Positions 35,762-45,740 of a stretch of 64,000 nucleotides of DNA are shown piece after piece. The position numbers and the translations under genes are program-made. The notes beneath the pieces are model-generated. The model searched no databases. It was not told the DNA's origin and was given only the letters and a program-made list of their open reading frames with translations. The DNA is from Prostheceraeus crozeri (lineage: Eukaryota; Platyhelminthes; Polycladida; Euryleptidae). Numbering within the stretch: the first letter of the stretch is position 1; the number at the start of each line of letters is the position of its first letter. Location of the stretch: assembly GCA_907163375.1 (NCBI GenBank), contig CAJQUW010007783.1, positions 62,001-126,000 of the forward strand, read 5' to 3'.

Positions 35762-36263
35762 TACTCTTTATTAAGTTACCAAACATGACCATCTTTAGGG
35801 GCAAGTTAACAGTGAACTTGTGAACATGGTCTCAATTCTAAACTTAAATTCTAGCTATATACAGTACTTAATAGAAGTATTGGACAACCTAGTTTTCTAA
35901 CAACCATAAAGATCACAAATAAAAGAAGAAAATATAGCTAAATCCTCCTGCAGCCCGACATTTCAAAATCATCACGAAAACAAATTACCCAAAAACAGCA
36001 GAGATACTGATAATCAAGGTATACAATGGACCATTAATGAACAATCACGCGACATCAAAATTTTACATCTTTTTTAATGCTTGTCATTTGCATTTTTGCT
36101 TTTAATTGTGATCTTTATGGTTGTTAGAAAATTAGGTTATCCAATATTTCTATTAACTACTGTATATAGCTAGAATTTAAGTTTAAAATTTGAGACTGTG
36201 TTCATATGTTCACTGTTAATTTGTCACTGAAGATGGTCATGTTTGGTAACATAATAGAGAATA
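35762..36263. repeat. Long inverted repeat, arms about 165 bp, beside a PLE fragment
   Basis: Left arm about 35762-35930 and right arm about 36096-36263 pair through TACCAAACATGACCATCTT, GTTAACAGTGAAC, CTATATACAGTA and AACAACCATAAAGATCACAA. The right arm contains CACTGAAGATGG, a hammerhead-core-like string. A PLE endonuclease remnant follows at 36.4 kb, so the arms may be inverted PLE terminal repeats. Confidence 0.85.
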
Positions 36264-36399
36264 TAGTAAAATGTAATTGAAAGTAATTTCTTTATTGTTG
36301 AGTTCAAGCAATATCATACATAGGTCTAGTATTGAAGTGCGTGAGGTTGAGAGTCCAAGAATTTTAGATGAGCGGATTGAATGGCCATGTTTTCTATTG

Positions 36400-36648
36400 T
36401 TTATTCATTTTTCATGCAGTGAAGGATTTACATGTAAACATCTTATTACATACACGAACCTACACGAAGAAATCTATTATCCACATGTAGCCAGCCAACA
36501 AGACTTTTCCATCATCGATGAGGCACTTCATATCCGCATCGCCGAATCCATTTACATCAAATTCAATCGGACAATCCAATCATATCATCAAAGAGATCTC
36601 ATCATCCATTCCATCATCGTCTATTCTGATTCAAGCATTTGTAACTGA
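36400..36648 (+). mobile_element. Penelope-like element GIY-YIG C-terminal remnant
   Basis: The end of a 123-codon frame reads DFSIIDEALHIRIAESIYIK, FNRTIQSYHQRDLI. It matches the usual PLE C-terminal pattern (DFxIID ... LxIxESLYIxKxKPxLN ... SxxL). The first half of the frame (MKVISLLLSSSN onward) is not recognised. The YIG core is absent. Confidence 0.45.
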
Positions 36649-37026
36649 ATTGAAACGAATAAAATTGACCATAGATTTTGATGAATGGTTGATGATTATA
36701 TTGATTTTACTTGTTCTGAGTTTTATAAAGTCGAATTTGATGGAAGACAATGGCTGCTCATATGATTCGTCTTTTTACACAAAAGTCACGGTGGGTGGAA
36801 GTAATTTAATTGAAGCCTGTGATTGTTTTATCACACGTAAATCCTGACTGAATCCCAATTGTAACACTCAAAAGACTCAATAAAAACTATGTCGGTCGTA
36901 TGAAGATTATCATTATAAGGAGGACTCTTAAATACTGGGTATCAATTCTGATGATTTAGCGAAAGGCAAAGATTATAACTTGAACATTCTACTTAATTAT
37001 AATGATAATGTTGAATTTGTAATGTG

Positions 37027-37395
37027 GAGGGATGTGATTTTTGTTGATTTATCATGAAATCCTGATTTTATGGGTTGATTTCGGTCATTTTTGAGAGAAG
37101 GCAGATTCTTCAAAAAAAGATATTAAAGCATTATGACTCAATGCTAGGTTATAATCACATCTGTTGTCACATGGGCTTCGCCTAAATATACATGTTAACT
37201 GTATGGACTGCATGCATTTCTAAGCGCGTTTCATTTCGTGTCACTTCATTTCTTGCTTATAATTTAACTTTCCCAGGCAATATGTGAATGTCCCAAACTA
37301 ATGGTTCTACTGTTAATGTAGTAATGAATGTTTATGCTGGGCCCCCTTCAAAAATTGGTTTCCTGATTTTTTTCGTTTGATCAATCACATCCCCG
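37027..37395. mobile_element. hAT-like MITE, copy 2, with 6-bp target duplication
   Basis: Same orientation and ends as copy 1: GAGGGATGTGATT ... AATCACATCCCCG, flanked by AATGTG at 37021-37026 and 37396-37401. Shared internal blocks include GATTTCGGTCATTTTTGAGA and CACTTCATTTCTTGCTTATA. The centre differs from copy 1 and is shorter. Confidence 0.8.
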
Positions 37396-38037
37396 AATGT
37401 GATACGTATGCATAAAGCCAAGCTGATGCATTATAAAACATTATCAAATAACTGTAAATATGCTATTAACATGAATTTCACACATTCCCCCAGGTGATGA
37501 TGCATTACCAAGTGATGAACAGCAGTGTTGCCGCATATGTACTTCATTCATAAATACTTATATTCAAGCAAGCAATCGATATTGCTGCTCAAGTCAATCA
37601 TTCTCTACACTACTTGATTCGGATCAATCAAACAGGCCAATTTTATTTGCAAAAACGTTTGAATAATAATTGATTAGTTGTGATTATAAAACCAATGACA
37701 AGATAACGCTTAAAGCATGGAAAGCATTTGGAGATTTACAAGGATCATAATGCGGAAAGATGTTCTCAGACTTGAAAAATAGCGCCAAATTCTTCAGCAG
37801 CTGCAGAAGCAGTGGTTTGTCCCTGCTCGAAATGGGCCAAACTGGTTTATAACATCTAGAATGGCTGCACAGGATGAAAGACTGTACACGGGCTGTTCTG
37901 CTTTTATTTATCCTAACTTGCAAAGTGCCAGTTCGCCTGACAGCAACGAGTGGTGCTGGGGAGTCCAACCTCTACTGCTGTCGCGGTAGCACCATATGGT
38001 TATGTGCATATTGCACATGTTTGTAAGCAGTTTGTAA

Positions 38038-38918
38038 GCGCGACTGCAAGTTTTAAACTTGGCATAAATCTACGGACACGTACATTTTTCAACACCTAAA
38101 TTTTTTTGCTATTGGGAAATATCGACAAATTTATAATCATCTGAAAGAGAATTTTCGGATCTATCATTTGAATGTTGTTGAATTAATTATTTTTGAAATT
38201 GGTGGTTCCTAGAGGCCCATAAACCCGAAAGCCCCACATTTTCTTTGACTTGTTTTGACAAGCACATAAATCAATTTGAAACATTCTCCTTGTGATGTTC
38301 AAAACCGTCACAAGATTGGCTTTCAGAAAATATATACATAGTTTGAAGTTTCTCGAAGTTTATAGGCAATATTTTGAAAGTAGTATAGATAGAAAATGTA
38401 GCGATTTTTTCATTTTCAGAATATTTCTTCGAAGGGCCTTAAATTTACCCAACAAAAGCAGAACACACTAGTTTTGAGGTAAATAAATGTCACCAGTTAG
38501 TTAACAGCGTTATTTCTGTCATTATCGCAACACATTCTGAAAATGAAAAAATCGCCACATTTTCTATCTATACTACTTTCAAAATATTGCCTATAAACTT
38601 CGAGAAAACCCTGTCAAACTATATATTTTCTGAAAGCCAATCTTGTGACGGTTTTGAATATCACAAGGAGAATGTTTCAAATTGATTTATGCGCTTGTCA
38701 AAACAAGTCAAAGAAAATTTGGGGCTTTCGGGTTTATGGGCCTCTAGGAACCACCAATTTCAAAAACAATTAATTCAACAACATTCAAATGATAGATCCA
38801 AAAATTCTCTTTCAGATGATTATAAATTTGTCGATATCTCCCAATAGCAAAAAAATTTAGGTGTTGAAAAATGTACGTGTCCGTAGATTTATGCCAAGTT
38901 TAAAACTTGCAGTCGCGC
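38038..38918. repeat. Long inverted repeat, two 385-bp arms about 96-97 percent identical
   Basis: Arms 38038-38422 and 38534-38918 have exactly equal length, with a 111-nt loop. The ends are GCGCGACTGCAAG ... CTTGCAGTCGCGC. Differences are a dozen or so substitutions plus one local rearrangement near 38335. No target-site duplication and no coding potential is seen. It is probably a young foldback or long-TIR element. Confidence 0.95.
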
Positions 38919-39206
38919 ACTGTATTTGTTCAATAACAAATATTGTGTATAAATTCAAATATATCTAAGTGTAAATTCCAGTGAAGTGTTTTTATAATCT
39001 TTCAATGCGTAACTTTGGCTACATTTGATAGCAGAGCGTGTGAGTGTTCTACATTCAACATGAGAAAATTATTTTATTGATATTTCTCCAATATTTTTCA
39101 CCTGATTCTCTATTTCATCCTCTCATATATTTTTTCACTCTCTGAGGTGAATTTATTCAAAGCCTTCTATTTTCTGTGTTATATTTGCTATATGACTAAT
39201 TAAAGC

Positions 39207-39972
39207 ATGCCAAGATTGTTAACGACATATAAAAGGTTGATGAAACAATTTGAAGTCAAACATAGAATAGCAGAAATACGCAAAAATGATGCAAACCTCA
39301 TTTTAAGTGATCCTGCTCAAGTAGGCTATTTCACACTGAAAGAAGAAATTAATAACCTAGAGCAGCAACTGTCTGAACTGAAGATTGCTATAACCAAACT
39401 ATGGAAAAGTCGGACAACGTCATTACGCAAATTGATGATGAACTAGTAGAGGAATATGAGCAACAAGCGGTGAACCACGCTCTGCTGCCAAATGCAGCCA
39501 AAGTTACTCAGTGGAAGATTATGAAAACACTTTACTGGAATTTACACTTAGATATATTTGAATTTACACACAATATTTGTCATTGAACAAATATATACTT
39601 ACTTGATGCATACAAACAACATGTGCCATATGCACATGACCATGTGGTGTTACTCCGACAACTACTGCCAAGGAATTTACTGCTTAAATTGCGCAAGTCT
39701 GAGGACATCTACCTATTATATGGTCAGACGAACTGACACTTCCCCCTGTGTCATGGCCAGGCGATCCTAAACGTACACGACCCCTCTTTCATGAATATTT
39801 AGCAATACATACCACGGAACAAACCATTGAGTACATTTATGTTAAACTTCTTCGTTTATTGATACTGTGTTCGATAAAGTGTATTCTGAAAATGAATTAT
39901 ATAATTGCCAGTGTAATTAGATATGCACCATTTGTCACATTTATCAGGTCTCTTGAGTCTGAAAGCCCTTAG
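39207..39972 (+). pseudogene. Orphan coding region, frameshifted, unknown protein
   Basis: Three frame-linked segments look protein-like. First, 39207-39400 gives RLLTTYKRLMKQFEVKHRIA and a coiled-coil-like KEEINNLEQQLSELKIAITK. Second, 39401-39730 (same frame throughout, with two stops) gives DNVITQIDDELVEEYEQQAV, AAKVTQWKIM, then AYKQHVPYAHDHVVLLRQLL and LLLKLRKSEDIYLLYGQT. Third, 39730-39880 gives LPPVSWPGDPKRTRPLFHEY and IHTTEQTIEYIYVKLLRLL. Charged, low-complexity-free sequence that runs on across adjacent frames over 650 bp argues for a decayed gene. I do not recognise the family. It could be a processed copy of a host gene or an unidentified transposon ORF. Confidence 0.45.
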
Positions 39973-40547
39973 CAGACATTTGGCTCACATATTAGACAAG
40001 CCTCATATTCAATTTCAGTGACGAATATTTCTGTGGCGCTCCTTCGTGCTATATTTGAAATGTAATCGCAGTCTGGTTCATGTACGCGTGTCTTTTGGCA
40101 GTTGAAGAGAAATTTCTTCGGTTTCGCGTCTCACGAGTTGCTTCCTTCAGGGAAGTCACAGTTTCAGTTCGTGCTCAAGATTAACATGTTTTTGGAAAGT
40201 GGAAATTTCAACTCAAATGCAGATCTGTCGCCTTTACATCCCTCAGTGCTACGCGTGATGAAAAATAAATCATTGTGTACTTTTTGCGAATGCATGATTT
40301 CCTCTCCTATCAAGATATCATTCTAACAGTTTTGTGTTTAGAACTCCTCCACTTCATGAAAGGTAGCAATTATATAGTTCATGATGTCACCAGTTGATGG
40401 GCTCAAATGTTCGTTGTTTATACTTGGAAGTCCATTTAGCAATGCACCTCTCTTCGATGTGGTCGAGCTGTCTTTATCCACTCCACTCTTTCATGCTGTG
40501 TTTGGCAAGAATACAGAGTCTACGTGCCTTAATACTGTCGAACCGTC

Positions 40548-40757
40548 GCTGTTGTCTTGTGGTAGAGTGTTCGCTTTGCGTCCTGGAGACCTTTGTTCAA
40601 ACCTTGGTCGGGTCAAAACTAAGACTTTTAAAATAGGTGCACCCTGCATTCTTGCTAAACACTCAGCACAAAAGAATGAGAGTGGGACAAATTACAACTC
40701 GGCCACATGGAAGAAAGGCTCCGTGCCTAAAGTGCTTTCGAGTATAAACAAGGTTTA
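40548..40757 (+). mobile_element. tRNA-derived SINE, family B
   Basis: It is collinear with the copy at 557-770 across about 210 bp (CTTGTGGTAGAGTGTTCGC head, CACTCAGCACAAAAGAATGA body, GAGTATAAA end). It is followed at once by a minus-strand copy of the same family, giving a tail-to-tail pair. Confidence 0.86.
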
Positions 40758-40761
40758 TTAA

Positions 40762-40852
40762 TTTCTTTAAAGTCTTTGGTTTGACCTGACCTAGAATTGA
40801 AACTAAGTTCTTCCGGATGCAGAGCGAACACTACAGCAAGGACACTGTGCCA
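40762..40852 (-). mobile_element. tRNA-derived SINE, family B, 3'-truncated, inverted
   Basis: Read on the minus strand: GTAGTGTTCGCTCTGCATCC, then a degenerate B box TTTCAATTCTA, GGTCAGGTCAAACC and AAAGACTTTAAAG. These match the first 90 bp of family B. It abuts the plus-strand copy ending at 40757. Confidence 0.75.
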
Positions 40853-42280
40853 GCAAATAGTACTTGAGAATAGTTATCAAGCTCTAATAAATATTCAATC
40901 GGCATTAGTCCCAAACATGGTATCCGAGTACTTGTAATGAACCTGCAAATAGAATAATTAGATATTGAGCTGCATTTACAGTGTGCTTGAAAAAAGCAGC
41001 ATTTGATAATTGTTACGTAGAAGTCAGTAGTGCTAAAAAGCAATATTTGTTGAATATTCTCAGAAATTAACTTAACATTCTAATTCCGCACCTCAAATTT
41101 ACCAATTAATGATGGTACAACTTTAAATAAGGAGTAGTGTTGATATTGAGAAATGTGAGCTTATCTAAGAATTAAAAAACAATTTCCTGCGACCGTTGTA
41201 GTTTTATATACCCAATATTTGGGCCTAGACTTTATCAAGGGATGCAGAAAACGGAAATTGTATTAAATGTTGTTAAGAAAATCTAAAATTAACATGAACA
41301 TTGAGACATGCTGACACAGAATTTAACAGAAACATCATGGATTGCTAGGAGTGGATTGCGTTCCTGCGTCGAATCCTTAAACCCGCTGGAGATGAATTGG
41401 ACACCTTGATATTGCATATTCATTTGGATTTCTCAAAATTTGATATTAATCAATAAATGCATGACAATAACGAAGGTAGATTACATAATTGATTCCCAAA
41501 AAAGTGTACACTTCTCTCTGAGAGAACAATTTTTAACTTCTCGTTCTTTTTAGCGGTCAACCGTGAACGATCTTGTTGAGAGTCATGATCGCTAATAAAT
41601 GAATTTGACAACTGAACAATGTACAATTCATTCTCAGCTCTCGTCGAGCTATCAACTCCGAGTGGCAGTTGATTTTAAAGACAGCCGAAAAAGTACAAGC
41701 TTCCATACTTCATTTGAGTAGCTATCAGGTGGGAGAGAGGAGATAAAAAACTATTTACCTTGAGCGTGCGAATGATCCCAGTGAAGTGCAAAATGGTTTT
41801 CACTCCGAGTGAAACACCTAGCGAGTGATAATGAAACCGACATGTGGAATCTCAACATCGTTAGCTCTGTTCGTCTTGATTATTGACGTGTTTTGCTTTG
41901 AGGTGAGTTATCGGTCACGCAATCGAATACCCATGCGCCTGAATGAGCAGTTATAGAAATACAAAGACAATGTAATGACGGATTCACGACGAACGGAGAT
42001 ATTTCGACTGTAAAACCTTTTCTCCTGTGAGAAAGAAACGATACTGAAGCTTGCTCTTACAGTAATGAAGCATTCAGAAAACGAATTATTTTGATGAACT
42101 CAAGGAGGAGGAATTTTTACAAGTCCGCTCCATTTGACATCTTGTTAATTATTCAAATCTGTAATGAAATTATTCCTTATTTTTTAACATTTAAGATTAC
42201 TTTTATGCAATTTTCTTGTCTACGGTATTATCACCCTGATATATAAACCACGCACTCTGACTGCCTTTACCTTCTTTTTA
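40853..42280. other. Intron sequence, nothing recognised
   Basis: Short frames only. The stretches 39973-40547, 42331-43069, 43238-44138 and 44261-45518 are similar. A cluster of TTTCCCGAGAATTCCCG-like palindromic sequence lies at about 45170-45230. Confidence 0.4.
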
Positions 42281-42330
42281 GTGCACTGAGGCAGCGACTG
42301 CGTAGCGAAACGTTTGCCGTGTAAATATTT
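42281..42330 (+). repeat. PLE 3'-end-like fragment, relative of the 31.5-kb motif
   Basis: GAGGCAGCGACTG ... GCGAAACGTTTGCCG aligns with AGGCAGTGACCAAGCG ... GCGAAACGTTTGCCG at 31475-31512. Helix I (GGCA/TGCC) and the GAAACGTT block are kept, but helix II is shortened and no longer pairs. It is a decayed member of the same family. Confidence 0.45.
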
Positions 42331-43069
42331 TTAGCAACTAATTTTTCTTAAAGCCGTTACTAAAGGGAGTGCCGCATTTTTGATTTATCATCCTCATCAT
42401 GAACACCCTCCCGTATAAGGCTATCAACTATTATTTTATGCAATTTTCTTGTGTCATCCTGTGCAGGAGTCAAGCTTTTCTTAGAGCTCATCTTTCATCA
42501 ACTGCTACATCACTGAATTCCTATCACTGAATCACATCATTTCCTAAGTTCAAAGTTGCAGAACAATTGCTTGTTGGTTGCTGTGATACTTCGTTTTGTT
42601 GTGATTAAGAAATTCGCATAATTCATTGGAAATTGTTGCGGATCATGAAGTTTGTAAAGCAACGAGCCATTGGTCAGAAGGTGAAAGAGAAATTGAGGAA
42701 TACATAAATTTGATTTTTAAGAAGAAAGTGTAACATATCATAAAATTTAAGGATAACAAATGGGAAAGCTTTTAAAGAAGCAGGAGTCTCTCTATTGAAC
42801 CTTAACAACCAAATGAATGCATTCTTTTGAACACGTCATGAGAAATGATAACTCAAATCGTATGAATGCCTTCTATTCAATATCAGGAATCACTGCGGTC
42901 AATCGCAAAGATCAGAAGAATGAAGAATTCAGAGTCTTACAGATTTGTTATTGAATTGAGATTCAGACTGATCATCGCTATCCCAGACCGTTATCCCGCT
43001 TTGTAGAAAGAAATTTCTTCACAAACCTTGCCATATGAACGAGGACCGGATCATTGAGAACAAAGGCCT

Positions 43070-43237
43070 GTCGCAGTGGATTGAATTGAATATATAATAA
43101 GAATGACAACGATTAAGTCAATGAAAGATGCCAACACCCTTGATTCCCCGACCGCATTCCCCTGACCAAGGAATCGAACCGAAGTCCGCGGTGGAGACGA
43201 GCTCGCACCTTCTTCACTAGGCCACGCTGATGGTACA
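43070..43237 (-). mobile_element. tRNA-derived SINE, third type, minus strand
   Basis: On the minus strand GCGTGGCCTAGTGAAGAAGG serves as A box and GGTTCGATTCC is a consensus B box about 45 nt on, followed by a non-tRNA body. No complete cloverleaf is visible, so a functional tRNA gene is unlikely. Confidence 0.6.
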
Positions 43238-44138
43238 AGAGGAATGCGAGTGAAGGCAGTAGTCATCTCCAAATGATATCGACAGCATATTGCCTTATTA
43301 CTATTGACAGAATGCTACCAGCATTCATGCTGTAGCGAGACAGCATATCAGCTTCTCATTCGACTACGTCACACAGTAGGTTGAACCCCCCCTTGTCAAC
43401 CCATCCATGTATCCCCAAAATATCAGCATTGAAGGATGGTTCAAGGTCTCCCGGAATTCAGCCTCACTTGTCTTCATATTGTAGAAGCATCGACTGAATT
43501 GATGTTGTTTTATTACAACACTTGACTATACAACTCCAGCTTTTCTTTTGGAAGTACAGTAATACACGAATGATGTGTTGCATGAAAATCATGTCAAAGG
43601 CGAATCTTCGTACGTGATCGGGCAAAGAATCAATGAGAAATGATGAGATGAGTTCCTGACCTGATGACTTTAGATGTCATTTATGTATTTTTTCTTTTAA
43701 AATTCACAATTTCGAACTTAAAAGTTAAAAAGAGCATAACAATTCGTAGTCGTTGTATCGTAAAGGCACACATGAATTTCTGTACAAGCAACAAAAAGGC
43801 ACTGTCGATGCATTCTAATTACATAAATATTGCAGGATGCTGAGTTGCCGAAGCATTGACTAGAAAAATGCAATTAGTTAGGTACAAAATTTACTTTTCA
43901 GTCGCAGACGCTGTCTTTCGTCCAACAAGGACCAGATCGGAATAGTCCAAAGTAACCTATGATGTCCATGGCTGAACAACTTGAACGACTGCTCAGCTGC
44001 GTTTATAATTCATAGTCTGCCGTGTGACTGGTGATCATAAAATTTCACTTGTGCATGTAAAAATAGCAGCACTAAATGCTTTTTAATGCAAAAAAACGTA
44101 AGCTAAGAGAATGATGAAAACAGGCTTTATTTGTTTAC

Positions 44139-44260
44139 GCATCACCGCGGCAGTGAGTGTGTTCAACTAGGTGTGATTGAGAGACATACAATACGCATGC
44201 GCATCACCGCGGCAGTGAGTGTGTTCAACTAGGTGTGATTGGGAGACATACAATACGCAT
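44139..44260. repeat. 62-bp tandem duplication
   Basis: The unit GCATCACCGCGGCAGTGAGT ... CAATACGCAT occurs at 44139-44200 and 44201-44260 with one substitution and a 2-bp difference at the end. It is GC-richer than its surroundings and contains a SacII site (CCGCGG). Confidence 0.95.
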
Positions 44261-45518
44261 AGTGGGGTATTACTGGATTCGAGATATTATCATTTTTAGT
44301 CAAACTTTCAGCAGTCAACTTTTGACTGTAGTAGAAGGAATCAATTAATTAATTGCCATTATTCGACTTTTCTAATCGATTAAGTACGATCTACTTATTA
44401 CAATGATCAACGATCAATTAATAACGACCAATCGATTGCAACACATTGATTCTTTATGTCCTCTGGATGTAAACAAATCAGCAATTGCACTCTCGTCGAT
44501 TCTGCCGTTCATTTTCTGTCCATCAAGATTTGTGTCAGACGAAAGGATAATGTCGCGAATAGATTGATATTCAAATACTATGAGTATCTTATGTTATACG
44601 TATGAAAAATGATATATGATACAAACAAGATGATACTGGAGATTCCATTCATCAGACTTTTGTCAGACATAATGGAATTACTACGGAATATTCAAGAAAT
44701 ACATGAGAGATTTTGGTTGTTATTGTATTTCTGTTTTCCTCATTGCCTTTTCTGCTCAATGATTTCTCAAAAGTAGCCTATACAATTTCGTGGAGGTTTG
44801 ATAAAGCCATTCTCTCACATTGACAGTAATATACAACTTTTGCATAATTGAGGAAATTACGTGTCCTCGCTTGTCAGTGGCTACATAATGACATGTTGAA
44901 CATGATACAAATTAAAATTTTGAGCTTTGTCATACTGATCTCTTGATAACTCACATCTGAAGAGCTAGCAGGAGCATACCTCGTTTTCTATAGTCTAATG
45001 ATTTCAGGAGAGCGATCAGATGAAGTGCTCAAGTATAGCCATAAAGAAAAGAGTCAACTGAAAGAAGGGTCAGGAGCTCTATCTAGGAAGCAGCACAACT
45101 CCATGAAACTAAACATCGCTGTGTTGTATCTAGCCCAGCATCCAGCATGTACAAGGGTTATACACGGGATTTCCCGAGAATTCCCGATAATTTCGAGTCT
45201 CGATTCTCGGAAAATTTCGCGAAACATTATGCTCTCTGAAAAATTGGGAAAGACTATTTGAGGACATTAGTCTCGTATATTTGAGGACATATATATAAAT
45301 CAGCAGAATTCGCTGCATAGACAATTCTCTTGCCTACATAGGAATTGTAGCTGTTGCAGTCCTCCAATAAGAGGACGTAATAATACGTTAAAGTTATCTT
45401 TCCCTAGATTTTCAGATTTGGTCATGACCCCTAAATTTTGATTAATCTCCCAAAAATCATGATGCCACTCAACTATTTTTCATTAAAGTAACCAATTTCG
45501 TGATAGAGTGTTCACCTG

Positions 45519-45740
45519 TGTGATAGCCTGGTGGTAGAGTGTTTGCGCTGCGCCTTGGAAATTTGGGTTCAAACTTAGATCAGTTCACCATGAACTAAAA
45601 CAGGTAGGCTATACAATCTCTCTTGGCTAGTCCCACAAATGACATTACCAGTGGGCTATCCACCTGATTGTGGCGCTTGCAGCGTGTACCAAACGCCTGG
45701 CTCATTAGCTAGAGATTCGGGGGTGAGGTGTACCATAGAA
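45519..45740 (+). mobile_element. tRNA-derived SINE, family B or relative, diverged
   Basis: GCCTGGTGGTAGAGTGTTTG is an A-box-like head and GGGTTCAAACTT a good B box at the right spacing. The body (CCAGTGGGCTATCCACC ... GCTTGCAGCG) differs from the other family B copies, so it may be a subfamily with another tail. The 3' limit is uncertain. Confidence 0.6.

Noticed and set aside
43150-43237. Functional tRNA gene
   Set aside because: A and B boxes are present but no full cloverleaf with acceptor stem can be drawn; better explained as a SINE head.
45160-45240. GGGATTTCCCGAGAATTCCCG-like palindromic cluster
   Set aside because: It resembles some transposon interiors, but no ends or coding remains support a call.
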